Notes under the pieces: model-generated | Database searches by the model: none | Seen by the model: the letters and a program-made list of their open reading frames with translations, nothing else | Told to the model about the DNA's origin: nothing | Assembly: GCF_900324485.2 (NCBI RefSeq) | Contig: NC_046653.1 | Coordinates: forward strand, 24,735,147-24,799,146 | Length of the DNA stretch: 64,000 nucleotides | Origin: Mastacembelus armatus | Lineage: Eukaryota > Chordata > Actinopteri > Synbranchiformes > Mastacembelidae | Direction: 5' to 3' | Part shown: piece by piece, positions 24,451 through 35,374 of the stretch | How positions within the stretch are numbered: the stretch's first letter is position 1 | Layout of the letters: the number at the start of each line of letters is the position of its first letter | Translations under genes and position numbers: made by a program

Positions 24451-24931
24451 AAGAACAAACAAACAGAGTAGGAACCAAGCAAGAGACACAAGACAGGACT
24501 AGGACAGGAACGAGGCAAACTTAAACACTAGGGAGACAAAGCAGAAACAAGAGGAACTAGGCATGTGACGAGCTAACAAGAAGACGAGACATTGTGAAGA
24601 GCACATACAAACAAAGGCAGACAAAACTTAACTCAAACCCAGGAGAAAAGGCAGACGGCAGATCTGGCAGTACTGGCAAGTGAAAACATGCGAGGGGAGA
24701 CAACCACATATCACGGCAGACAAAACGCATGTGAGGGCAGATGACCTAGCAAAAAAACAAAGACTGAACCAAGGTATAAGAAGGAAAGGAACACAAACGA
24801 GGCAAGGGTGCAAACAATCAACTAATTGGGTCAAAGTAAAGTGGAACAAGGGAAAACAAAACCATATCCTAAAGGAACTACAAAATAAAAGCACAAAACA
24901 GGAACTCAGAAACACAGATCCTGACACACCC

Positions 24932-25517
24932 ATTCCCACTTCATTTTCTTGTTTAATTAATTCAAGGGACTCAGCAGGAGCCCCCATCAGAGGAGGAGAG
25001 TAAGGGGATCTCAAACACCAATGAATTCACCCCATGGACCATAATCAGCCATCGCCCGAGATATTTAGAGTACATTATTCATCCACAAGGAGAAATTCTG
25101 GTTAGAGTATTCCTGTCACCTTTTACAGTGAAGGCTCAGTACAACAAAGATACAATGACCGTTCCTGTCTACAGAAACTATATACAGCTGTAAGAACAAC
25201 CACGTTTGTCATCGTCTTTACTCAATGTTAAAAATGAATAATGGAAATTTCACATTTTTAATGACAATGTGACTAAATATTTGTTTCTGTGTGGAGGTAA
25301 TGGACATGACTGAATATGCAGAGGAAAATGACAACATACGATTCGATCTCCATTTATTGAAGTTTTTGAAGTGTTGAATGGGTGAAACAGCAACTGTACC
25401 ATTTTTTCACCCCCAGAGATTTTTGTGCCTTTTCATGTTCTCTCTACTTTGCTGCGGAGAGCTATGAATGCCAAACACTTGCATAGTTTCTCACGTGTTC
25501 ATATTTGTTGGTGTCCC
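24932..25517. repeat. X-type flank of gene 5, first part
   Basis: Recurs at about 33750-34336, 40290-40890 and 49890-50485, upstream of genes 7, 8 and 10. It contains AGGCTCAGTACAACAAAG and GAGAGCTATGAATGCCAAAC. No coding content. It is spread by duplication of TAAR modules. Confidence 0.75.
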
Positions 25518-25521
25518 TTAA

Positions 25522-26758
25522 CCCTCTGGGGCCGACGGACTCGCCGGTGCGTTTTGACGCATCTTTTCCTGATAATGCCGAAACAAACTTAAATTACTCC
25601 GTCAATTCTGATCGTACAGATAAAAGAAATAGATCATTCAAATCTGTAAAGGTCTAGTTTTAGTGGTATACCATCATAATAACAACAAAACCTTGTGCTT
25701 TTTTTAAGTAAAGAAAGCCGACAGGGTGCGCTCTCGGTCTGTCTGTCATTTCTCTTCAGAGACGCGTAAATAAAACAACCAGAATCTGTGAATACTTGCC
25801 TCATAAAAATAAGAATTATATGGTTAGAAAGCTTGAAATGTTTTCTTTAGAGTGAAACAATTCAAGTCAAAAACAAATCATCACTTTTTATTTAATCCGT
25901 ATGAACGTAAAGAGAAGTCCGTTTTCTCCTGTCTCACCTCATTACAGGTAATGCAATCCCGCATTGTACTCTGTTCACTGTTCACATGTAAATAATCTCA
26001 GGTGAACCAGGTAAATATGTGCACACCCCCGAGAAATGACACAAAATATCAAAATTCATCATAGAATTTACTCACTTTTTCTGCGTGTTTGGATGATGGC
26101 GCGTTACGCACGTGAAGCGGCGCTCCTCACATTCCACACAGAGACAAATAGTTTAGCTTGTCCTCAGAGTAAAAACACTGATTTTAACTCAAATGAGGAT
26201 CGTTTGGCTCCTCATTGTTTTGTATTGTGCTGCACTAATCTGTCCCATCTACATTGACTGAAAGGCTCATTATGCCCGTCTTTGTCTGGTCGTTCAGTGC
26301 GTCTTTTGTCTTCTCAGGTAAATCACATGACTATTCATCCTCAGAACACACCCTCTTGCATATGGCCTTTCTGGACAAAAAGTGTCTTAGAAAATTTAAA
26401 TCAGTGTATTGTTTACTGTGAATGAGTGAAGAAGATGACATTCACAGCACTCTGAAGTAAACACTTTAGCCTACAACATGCTGGTCTCCAAAGTCTTGTG
26501 AACCAATGTCCTGTATGTGTTTTATGGTCTTATTTCAGTGAGTAAAAAATTGTAGTCTTTCACTAACCATGCATAAACACTTTTTTCTCAAAAACACAAT
26601 CATGTATAAAATTGCTGCTCACATATTATTGTAGCCAATTTTGTGCTGATTACAGTGTTATTAGACTTTAGACATTAATATGTTTAAAAGACAACACAAA
26701 TGTCAGGACATGTCAAAATTTGTCCAGGGCCCCAAAAACCCCCTCAGACCTCAGAGGG
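25522..26758 (+). mobile_element. piggyBac-like non-autonomous element 1
   Basis: Ends are CCCTCTGGGG and, in reverse, CCCTCTGAGG, flanked by TTAA at 25518-25521 and 26759-26762. Three paralogous flanks (34336, about 40888, about 50482) read CCCTTAACATTG, the exact empty site, which proves the ends. Length is 1237 bases. No transposase is visible; a 73-codon frame at 26036-26257 is shared with element 2 but has no known domain. Confidence 0.88.
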
Positions 26759-26762
26759 TTAA

Positions 26763-27000
26763 CATTGCAACATCAGCCAGGCCATTTTCTGGTTCTTCTC
26801 CCACCAGTTCTGTGGTAGAGCTGGTGCTTTAGTGCTGTAACTGTATCCTGTTTTTTCGAAAACTTCTGTGTACTTCAGGTCTACACCCACTCATAAAAGG
26901 TTGGTTATTCCATGTATTACAATGATATTTGATAGAATGATTGTTACTCTAACATGAATAGACTCACTGTGAGCTCCACTTCACTGTTTTGAAGTCACAC
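26763..27000. repeat. X-type flank of gene 5, second part
   Basis: Continues the X cassette after the piggyBac-like insertion (ATTGCAACATCAGCCAGGCC). It recurs at 40890-41130 and 50485-50720. Confidence 0.7.
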
Positions 27001-27730
27001 GAATGGACAGATGTGGTATCTTGAGCATTACTTTTGTGTGTCTGTCAGAATGACCAAAGACTTTCAGAACATCTATCAGCTTTTAGAACAGATGGGTTTG
27101 CTTTTCTTGAGCTATGGCTACAACAGCAACAGGCCAAAGGTTTCCAGGACAATGCATCACTTGTGAGATCTTCTGTCAAGTTAAAACTTGAGCAGCAAAG
27201 ACAATAAAACTACCTCTACATTTGTAGAAGCTGAGTCAAGACATCTTAAGTAACTGTGAGTTTCATTCCTCATTCTTTACGTCTCTGGGAAACAGAAATT
27301 GATCTTACTTTCATTGCTCTCACTGTGTAGTGTAGTAATGCTGTCACCATTAAAGTTATTTTAACATCCACTAGTCTGTGGAATCATGAGTAATAAATAC
27401 TGCACTTCAGTTTTTTCCATTGTTGAAACATCGTCTGTCCCTAAATTCTTCACTCACCACCATCACATTTCTAACAATTAGAGATAGAGCATATAGGAAT
27501 TATTATTTCAGTTTATTTTTAGTGTCTACCAACTTTAAAATGTTCCCCAATGGTATCAGTGTTGGGGGCTTGGAGGTTTTATTAAATTTTCCATAAGTTG
27601 CAATCCTTGAATAAAATTAAATGCAGCGACTCATATTGTGATTATATACTATGTTTATATCCTGTATGCAAAGAAAGAAATGAGGATTTTTACTTGTACT
27701 TTTTGTAGCAAATCTAATTTCACAGTCTCT
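27001..27730. repeat. Conserved TAAR 3' block, downstream of gene 6
   Basis: A 600-730-base block precedes the stop codon side of genes 6, 8, 9, 10, 11, 12 and 13 and the relic at 34973. It includes GACTTTCAGAACATCTATCA, a stretch around TTCCCCAATGGT and, nearest the gene, CACAGTCTCTCTACAGTACG. The side nearest the gene should include the 3' UTR. It is conserved through duplication; function is untested. Confidence 0.65.
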
Positions 27731-29074
27731 CTACAGTACGTTGGCCTCACGAGATCCAGGCTGCAGAATCTTAAGAGTGACAATGAGCTTAACAGTTTTT
27801 CTAAACCAGGGATAAAACAAGGCATAGATCAGAGGGTTCAGACAGGAGTTAAAATAGTATAGATAGAGAACAATGGCAGAAGATGAGGCACTTACTGAGG
27901 TGTCTCCTGCAAGTGACACACAGTAATATGGACAGAAACACAATAAAAACATAGCTACAACACCACCAAGAGTCCTGGCTGCTTTCAGCTCAGATTTTGT
28001 ATTTGTCACTGAACGCTGCAGTGTGACAGCTGTAATGTGAGAGCGCATGGCCCGAGCCTGAGACACAGCCACAACAAACACTCTCATATACAGAACTATG
28101 ATGACAGTAACTGGAGCAATAAAGGTCACAACCAGGTCAACAATTCCTGCAATATAGCTAATGACAAACACACACTGTCCGTAGCAGGAGTTATATCTGC
28201 CTGGTTCAGTCAGTTCATCCTTAAAAAAGAGAGTGTAGTAGAAGAAGGAACCGAGCCAACACAGACAAACACAGAGTTTCACTCTTCTGTCTGTGACTCT
28301 GGTGGGGTAATGCAGAGGGTCACAAATAGCCACATAACGGTCGACTGATATCAGAACTATGTTTTCTACTGATGTAGTAGAAATGATGAAGGACGCATAT
28401 TTATATAGACAACACGTGAGATCACCAAGAAACCAGCAGTCTGTTTGTCGGAGGGTTTCTCCAGGCATTACCACAAGGCCCACGAGAAAGTCTGAGACAG
28501 CCAGAGAGAGGAGGAGGGTGTTAGTGTTTGTGTGGAGCTGCCTGGAGGAAAAGAGAAAAGTGACATTAACCAACAAGTTGTGTTCAATATCTCTGAATGT
28601 TTCCTGATCTGTCACATCTGTAGTCACCATATGGTTAAGTGTAGACTATTAAAACTACTTGGTTGAGTTTAGTGGATCGAAACCAGTGCTGATTATTTGT
28701 AGTAGACAGGACATGAACTGTGGTTTCTGGTGCCAAATATCAGTCAGACATTTGTGTTTCATTGTGCACAAACAGTCAACAAGGCAGAATAGAAGTCTAG
28801 TGTGTCAACATGATGCATGATTTAGTAAAAGCCTAAAGACAGTTCTTGTAAATGTACAGCAGCTGTTCACATTTTATGACAAAAATCGAGAAGTGAATCT
28901 GTGCCTGAAGTGGGAGATTGCGATGATGATGAGCAGGTTCAGAGCCACAGTGAGCACAGAGACAAAATACAGCACAATGTGAAGGAACAAAACATCAGTT
29001 CCATGAAATGTGGGCTTCCTGCAGGAGGTGTTGAGTTGTGGAAAGCAGAGCTCTGCTCCATCCTCAACCTCCAT
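27731..29074 (-). CDS. TAAR gene 6 (class III-like), intact
   Basis: Coding exons are 28905-29074 and 27731-28541, 326 residues; the intron is 28542-28904 (363). One ICL3 residue is absent relative to gene 4 (SVTNTKSEL), an indel shared exactly with gene 10. TM2-TM3 reads GETLRQTDCWFLGDLTCCLY, also close to gene 10. TM6 starts GGVVAMFLLCFCPYY. ECL3 DTSVSASSSAIV is its own. S3.32 sits in KYASFII; DRY, D5.42 and P5.50 are intact. Exon 1 reads TFHGTDVLFLHIVLYFVS, near gene 8. The gene lies between two inverted copies of one piggyBac-like element, at 25522-26758 and 30211-31454. Confidence 0.93.
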
Positions 29075-29340
29075 CTTCAGAGTCCTGCAGAGAGCTGCAG
29101 CTTTGTGAACAAAACTGACTCATATAACTGATTTACCTCTCACCTTTTCTTAGTTCATCCCCTTCTCTTTGTTTCAGTGTCTGCTGGTCTCTGAGGTCCC
29201 TCCTTCGTGTGTGGGTGTGTGTATTTGTTTTTAATCTTAGGTTTGCTCCTCACTTGTTCCCACCTCCTGTTTGTTCAAAGGGAGCAAAAAAACTTTCTTG
29301 GGCATTTTCCATTCCCATAGTTACACACTTCAATAAGATG
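29075..29340. promoter_or_regulatory. 5' proximal block of TAAR gene 6 (Z type)
   Basis: Same arrangement as gene 4: TGACTCATATAACTG then the GGTCCCTCCTTCGTGTGTGG segment, followed by the shared LINE 3' fragment at 29340-29540. Confidence 0.3.
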
Positions 29341-29540
29341 CATCATCTTACGAACACTCTGAAAAAGGAAATGACAATATCTCCTTGAAGAACAAAGCCA
29401 AAGTCTTGAAGGTCTTTCGGAAACAGTCACCTGGTAGAATCTCAAGTCAGAACCAAATATGTTGAAGCTGCTTTCCGGTCCAATGTTCCACAAAAATGGA
29501 ACCAGCTTCCTTGTGACCTTCAATGTGTTCCAACTCTAGT
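29340..29540 (+). mobile_element. LINE 3' end fragment, paralogue of 17330-17510
   Basis: Near-identical to the fragment upstream of gene 4 up to GTTCCAACTCTAGTAAC, where this copy switches directly into the SINE tail. Confidence 0.6.
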
Positions 29541-29543
29541 AAC

Positions 29544-29775
29544 CCATCCATCCATCTTCTATACCCGCTTTTCCTGGCTCAGGGTCACGGGGATCTGCTG
29601 GAGCCTATCCCAGCTCTTTTTGGGTGAAAGGCAGGGGTACACCCTGGACAGGTCACCAGTTCATCACAGGGACACATAGAGACAAACAACCACACACATT
29701 CACTCTGACTGGTTGCAAACCCGGGCTCTTCTTGCTGTGAGGCAACAGTGCTAACTGCTAAGCTACCATCCTGCC
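29544..29775 (-). mobile_element. tRNA-headed SINE-like repeat, paralogue of 17711-17916
   Basis: It begins on the plus strand with the CCATCCATCCATC tail and TATACCCGCTTTTCCTGGCTC, parts missing from the gene 4 copy, and ends at CTACCATCCTGCC. It shares the internal deletion of the gene 4 copy. Confidence 0.7.
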
Positions 29776-29861
29776 GAAAATAATTTATATTCAAGCAAAA
29801 ATTTTTTGTTTGAGCGAGCAAAAATATAATCTGTGCTCAGTATACAGTGGTGTGATTTCTT

Positions 29862-30206
29862 ATTCTTAGACAGCAGAATTCATGGTTCCATTTATCACAG
29901 CAAGTCTTCTAGGTCCTGAAGCAGCAAAACAGCCCCAGACCATCACACTACCACCACCTTATTTTACTGTTCATATGATGTTCTTTTTCTGAAATGCGGT
30001 GTTACTTTTACGCCAGACGTACTGGGACATGCACCTTCCAAAAAGTATTTTCCCAAAAGTCTTGGGGATCATCAAGATGTTTTCTGGCAAAAGTGAGACG
30101 AGTCTTTATGTTTTTTTTGCTCAGCAGCGGTTTGTATCTGGTGACTCTGTCATGCAGACCATTTTTGCCCAGTCTCTTTCTTATGGTGGAGTCATGAACA
30201 GTGACC
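29862..30206 (-). mobile_element. Tc1-like transposase remnant, part 1
   Basis: In reverse it encodes SVMVWGCFAASGPR, the motif around the second catalytic region of Tc1/mariner transposases. It is decayed. The host sequence to its left (CAGTGGTGTGATTTCTTATT) is the same as at 17994, so both remnants descend from one insertion. It is split by piggyBac-like element 2 and continues at 31459. Confidence 0.75.
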
Positions 30207-30210
30207 TGAA

Positions 30211-31454
30211 CCCTCTGGGATCTGAGGGGGCCCTGGACAAATTTTCACATGTCCTGACATTTGTGTTTTTTTCAGTTGCTTTTAAACATATTAATGTCTA
30301 AAGTCTGATAACACTGTAATCAGCACAAACTGCGCTACAATAATATGTGAGCAGCAAGTTTATACATGATTGTGTTTTTTAGAAAAAAGTGTTTATGCAT
30401 GGTTTGTGAAAAACTGCAATTTTTTTGTCACTGAAATAAGACCATAAAACACAAACAGGACATTGGTTCACAAGACTTTGGAGACCTGCATGTTGTAGGC
30501 TAAAGTGTTTACTTCAGAGTGCTGTGAATGTCATCTTGTTCACACATTCACAGTAAACAATACACTGATTTAAATTTTCTAAGACACTTTTTGTCCAGAA
30601 AGGCCATATGCAAGAGGGTGTGTCTGAGGATGAATAGTCATGTGATTTACCTGAGAACACAAAAGACGCACTGAACGTCCAGACAAAGGCGCGCATAATG
30701 AGCCTTTCAGTCAATGTAGATGGGACGGATTAGTGCTGTACAATACAACACAATGAGGAGCCAAACGATCCTCATTTGAGTTAAAATCAGTGTTTTTACT
30801 CTGAGGACAAGCTAAACTATTTGTCTCTGTGAGGAATGTAAGGAGCGCCGCTTCACGTGCGTAACGCGCCATCATCCAAACGCGCAGAAAAAGTGAATAA
30901 ATTCTATGATGAAGTTTGATATTTTGTGTCATTTCTCGGGGGTGTGCACATATTTACCTGGTTCACCTGAGATTATTTACATGTGAACAGTGGACAGTGT
31001 ACAAGGCGGGACCGCATTACCTGTAATGAGGTGAGACAGGAGAAAACGAACTTCTCCTTACGTTCATACGGATTAAATAAAAAGTGATGATTTGTTTTTG
31101 ACTTGAATTGTTTCATTTAAAAGAAAACATTTCAAGCTTTCTAGCCATATGATTCTTATTTTTATGAGCCAAGTATTCGCTGAGATTCTGGTTGTTTTAT
31201 TTACGCGTCTGTGAAGAGAAATGACAGACAGAAAAGACAGAGAGAGCACCCTGTCGGCTTTCTTTATTTAAAAAAAGCACAACGTTTTGTTTTTATTATG
31301 ATGGTATAAAACTAAAAGTAGACCCTTTTCAGATTTGAATGATATATTTCTTTTATCTGTACGATCAAGATTGACGGAGTAATTTAAGTTTGTTTCGGCC
31401 TTATCGGGAGAAGATGCGTCAAAACGCACCAGTGCGTTTGTCGATCCCAGAGGG
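30211..31454 (-). mobile_element. piggyBac-like non-autonomous element 2, inverted
   Basis: 1244 bases, the reverse complement of element 1 with scattered differences. It is inserted in the Tc1-like remnant at a TTAA: right copy TTAA at 31455-31458, left copy now TGAA at 30207-30210. Joining the flanks restores TGACC..CTGAGG, continuous Tc1 sequence. Confidence 0.85.
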
Positions 31455-31458
31455 TTAA

Positions 31459-31612
31459 CTGAGGCAAGTGAGGCCTGCAGTTCTTTGGATATTGTTGTGG
31501 GGTCTTTTGTGACCTCTTGGATGAGTCGTCGCTGTGGGGTAATTTTGTCGGCCGGTCATTCCTGGAAAGGTTTTCCACTGTTCCATGTTTTCGTCATTTG
31601 TAGATAGGAGTT
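31459..31612 (-). mobile_element. Tc1-like transposase remnant, part 2
   Basis: Continues the remnant with CTGAGGCAAGTGAGGCCTGC to GTTCCATGTTTTCGTCATTTG. It corresponds to the N-terminal side of the transposase region on the minus strand. The right boundary is not sharp. Confidence 0.65.
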
Positions 31613-32215
31613 GATGTTGCATTGTTTCGATTATTTCCACTTGAGATTTTAGCTGTTGTGTGACTAACAAAAGTTGGACTCTTCCTTCTTTAGGCACAGA
31701 CAATGTTGAATGAACAGCAGTTTGAACCAACACTAGCATGGCAGGCCAAACCATGTTTTGCATTATAATAACAGCAAGTAAAATTGATTTCAAACACTCT
31801 GTCTCACAAACTAATAAGATAAGTTTCAAGTCAGCCCCAAGCCCTGGTTTTTAGTCTGCTCCTGTGACCTTGAGGGGGCAGTCAAGTCAGTGTTTTTTGT
31901 AGCCTAGAGAGGGGTCTCCTGAGTCAACACTTCCTACAGCCTAGAAGGGGGCTACTGTATAGATGTCAAATATCTTTATATTGGCTCTGTTTCTTTTATC
32001 TAACTTTCTTAGAACATGAACTAACAGACTCTATGAAAATAAACACAGAAATCATAATAAAATGACTGAGAACAAAATAATCTTAGCATAAGTTGCAAAC
32101 ACATTTTACCGATATACTGATTATGCACTGTATGCAGAGAGAGAGATTTTAACTTGTATTCTTAAATCTAGTGAAAATGTTTTGTACAGCGTATCTTATT
32201 TCACTCACAGTCTCT
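31613..32215. other. Intergenic and 3' flank of gene 7
   Basis: 31755-32098 matches 18457-19325 less one segment, and 32099-32215 matches 19796-19914. No gene is seen. Confidence 0.5.
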
Positions 32216-33540
32216 CTACAGTACGTTGGCCTCACGAGATCCAGGCTGCAGAACCTGAAAAGTGACAATGAGTTTAACAGTTTTTCTAAACCAGGGATAA
32301 AACAAGGCATAGATCAGAGGGTTCAGACAGGAGTTACAATAGAACACATAAATGACATAAGATACAGATGAAACCTTGAGTGCAGTGTCCCCTGCAAGAG
32401 CAACACAGCAATATGGACAGAAACACATCAAAAACACAGCTACTAGAACACCAAGAGTCCTGGCTGCTTTCAGCTCAGATTTTGTTGTTACAGTCACTGA
32501 ACGCTGCAGTGTGACAGCTGTAATGTGAGAGCGCATGGCCCGAGCCTGAGACACAGCCACAACAAACACTCTCATATACAGAACTATGATGACAGTAACT
32601 GGAGCAATAAAAGATATAAATAGGTCAACAACTCCTGCAATATAATCAATAACAAACACACACTGCCCATAGCAGGAGTTATATCTGCCTGGTTCTGACA
32701 GTTCATCTTTAAAATAGAGACTGTTGTAGAAAACAGAACCGAGCCAACACAGACAAACACAGAGTTTCACTCTTCTCTCAGTGACTCTGGTGGGGTAATG
32801 CAGAGGGTCACAAATAGCCACATAACGGTCGACTGATATCAGAACTATGTTTCCCACTGAGGTGGCAGTAATGATGAAGGAAATATATTTAAACAGAGAA
32901 CACATGAGATCACCAAGAAACCAGCAGCCTGTTTGTCGGAGGATTTCTCCAGGCATTACCACGAGGCCCACGAGAAAGTCTGAGACAGCCAGAGAGAGGA
33001 GGAGGGTGTTAGTGTTTGTGTGGAGCTGCCTGGAGGAAAAGAGAAAAGTGTCATTAACTAACAAGTTGTGTTCAATATCTATGAATGTTTCCTGATCTGT
33101 CACATCTGTAGTCACCATATAGTTAAGTGTAGACTATTAAAACTACTTGGTTAAATTCAGTGGATAGAAACCTGAACTGTGGTTTCTGGTGCCAAATATC
33201 AACACGTCAGACATTTGTGTTTCATTGTGCACAAACAGTCAACAAGGCAGAATAGAAGTCTAATGTGTCAACATGAGCCATGATTTAGTAAAAGCCTAAA
33301 GACAGTTCTTGTAAATGTACAGCAGCTGTTCACATTTTAAGACAAAAATCATAGAGAAGTGAATCTGTGCCTGAAGTGGGAGATTGAAATGATGATGAGC
33401 AGGTTCAGAGCCACAGTGAGCACAGAGACAGAGGACAGCACAATGTGAAGAAACAAAACATCAGACCACGTAAATGTGGGCTTCCTGCAGGAGGTGTTGA
33501 GTTGTGGAAAGCAGAGCTCTGCTCCATCCTCAACCTCCAT
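32216..33540 (-). CDS. TAAR gene 7 (class III-like), intact, shortest intron
   Basis: Coding exons are 33371-33540 and 32216-33029, 327 residues. The intron (33030-33370, 341) is the shortest in the array but keeps the same GC donor and CAG acceptor. It is the closest relative of gene 5 in ECL3, TM7 and the C-terminus. TM5 differs: VDLFISFIAP, with D5.42 and P5.50 kept. TM3 reads KYISFIITATSVGN. The intron-borne ATG of the alternative upstream frame is present (MVTTDVTDQETFIDIEH). The flank to the right is X type and ends at a relic of a lost neighbour near 34973. Confidence 0.93.
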
Positions 33541-33645
33541 CCCCAGAGCCCTGCAGAGAGCTGCAGCTATCTGAGCAAAACTGACTCATATAACCCCTCT
33601 TATTTATCCCTCCTCCATGTGTGTTTGTGTGTTTCTTGTGTTAAT
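33541..33645. promoter_or_regulatory. 5' proximal block of TAAR gene 7 (X type)
   Basis: TGACTCATATAACCCCTCTTATTTATCCC; read toward the gene, GGGATAAATAAGAGG lies about 60-70 bases upstream of the ATG and could serve as a TATA box. Inference only. Confidence 0.3.
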
Positions 33646-34430
33646 GTGTTCAGTTTTCCACACAGTGGTTTTCACACTGACAAAACAACTAAAGATGTTT
33701 TTGCAGGAAAGAAGGTAGAAAGAAAGTTCTGTTTTCCCTCACCTATCCCCACTTCCACTTCTTGTTTAATTAATTCAAGGGACTCAGCAGGAACCCCCAT
33801 CAGAGGAGGAGAGTAAGGGGATGTCATACACCAATGTATTCACCCCATGGACCATAATCAGCCATCGTCCAACTGTAGAGATAGATAGAGAACATTATTC
33901 ATCCACAAGGAGAAATTCTGGTTAGAGTATTCCTGTCACCTTTTACAGTGAAGGCTCAGTACAACAAAGATACAATGACCGTTCCTGTCTACAGAAACTA
34001 TATACAGCTGTAAGAACAACCACGTTTGTCATCGTCTTTACTCAATGTTAAAAATGAATAATGGAAATTTCACATTTTTAATGACAATGTGACTAAATAT
34101 TTGTTTCTGTGTGGAGGTAATGGACATGACTGCATATGCAGAGGAAAATGACAACATACGGATTCGATCTCCATCTATTGAAGTTTTTGAAGTCTGAATG
34201 GGTGAAACAGCAGCTGTACCATTTTTTTCACCCCCAGAGATTTTTGTGCCTTTTCATGTTCTCTCTACTTTGCTGCGGAGAGCTATGAATGCCAAACACT
34301 TGCATAGTTTCTCACGTCTTCATACTAGTTGGTGTCCCTTAACATTGCAACATCAGCAAGGCCATTTTCTGGTTCTTCTCCCACCAGTTCTGTGGTAGAG
34401 CTGGTGCTTTAGTGCTGTAGCTGTTAAACT
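33646..34430. repeat. X-type flank of gene 7 (empty-site copy)
   Basis: An uninterrupted X cassette. It shows CTCACCTATCCCCACTTCC where gene 5 has the LTR element, and CCCTTAACATTG where gene 5 has the piggyBac-like element. It is shorter at its right end than the gene 8 and 10 copies. Confidence 0.8.
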
Positions 34431-34972
34431 TGAGCAGCAAAGACAATAAAACTACCCCTACATTTGTAGTAGCTGAGTCGAGACAGGTGAAGTAAATGTG
34501 AGTTTCATTCCTCATTCTTTACGTCTCTGGGAATCACTAATTGAGCTTAGTTTCATTGTTCTTACTGTGTAGTGTAGCAATGTCGTCACCATCACTGTGA
34601 TTTTAACATCCACCAGTCTGTGGAATCATCAGTAAAAAATACTTTACTTCAGTTTTTTCCATTGTTGAAACATCGTCTGTCCCTAAATGCTTCTCACCAC
34701 CATCACATTTCTAACAATTAGAGATAGAGCATATAGGAATTATTATTTCAGTTTATTTTTAGTGTCTACCAACTTGTAAATGTTCCCCAATGGTATCAGT
34801 GTTGGAGGCTTGGAAGTTTTATTAAATTTTCCATAAGTTACAATCTTTGATTAATTAAGTGCAAATACACATATAGTGATTATATACTGTATTTATATCC
34901 TGTATACAAAGAAAGAAACGAGTTTTTTCACTAGTACTTTTTGAAGCAAATCTAATTTCACAGTCTCTCTAC
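34431..34972. repeat. Conserved TAAR 3' block without its gene
   Basis: Matches 27180-27730. It should lead into the stop codon of a TAAR gene but meets only a short relic. Confidence 0.75.
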
Positions 34973-35035
34973 AGTATGTTGGCCTCACGAGATCCAGGCT
35001 GCAGAATCTGCCTGGTTCAGTCAGATGAACTCATG
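34973..35035 (-). pseudogene. TAAR relic A (ghost locus)
   Basis: 34973-35010 (TATGTTGGCCTCACGAGATC to GCAGAATCTG) is the end of a TAAR coding sequence. It is joined to CTGCCTGGTTCAGTCAGAT, an ECL2-coding piece, and then directly to the Y-type 5' flank from about 35040. About 1.2 kb containing the rest of both exons and the intron is gone. It sits between an intact 3' block and an intact 5' flank, so a whole gene once lay here. Confidence 0.8.
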
Positions 35036-35039
35036 TCAG

Positions 35040-35374
35040 ACAATTCATTCCCTCCTCTTTGTTTCAGTGGCTGCTGGTCTCTGAGGTCCCTCCTCCCTGT
35101 GCATGTTTTGTGTTTTAAAGCGTTCAGTTTTCCAGACAGTGGTTTTCACACTGACAAAACAACTAAAGATTTTTTTGCAGGAAAGAAGGTAGAAAGAAAG
35201 TTCTGTTTTCCCTCACCTATACCCACGTCCACCTCCTGTTTATCTAATTTAAGGGACTCAACAGGAGTCCCCATCAGGGGAAAAGAATAAGGGGATCTCA
35301 TACACCAATGTATTCACCACATGGACCATAATCAGCCATTTTCGAACCTTTATCTTTACCAGCATATTCCTAAC
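35040..35374. repeat. Y-type flank start, upstream of relic A
   Basis: CTGGTCTCTGAGGTCCCTCC then GTGCATGTTTTGTGTTTTA; recurs upstream of genes 9 and 11 and, in altered form, at 58420 and 63460. No gene is seen. Confidence 0.65.

Larger units (their letters stand above)
21448..24926 (-). mobile_element. LTR element (fossil) with minisatellite interior
   Basis: Ends are TGTCAGG and CCTGACA (TG...CA), flanked by the 5-base direct repeat CACCC at 21443-21447 and 24927-24931. The paralogous flank of gene 7 near 33740 shows the empty site. Terminal repeats lie at 21448-21798 and 23858-24926; they are unequal in length and almost identical over about 350 bases, so insertion is recent. A polyadenylation signal in reverse near the end of each repeat puts the element on the minus strand. 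The interior of about 2 kb shows no reverse transcriptase, integrase or envelope, so the element looks non-autonomous and broken. The family is not assigned. Confidence 0.8.

Noticed and set aside
26036-26257. 73-codon frame shared by both piggyBac-like elements
   Set aside because: Shared by descent of two similar elements; no transposase motif and too short. Treated as non-coding.
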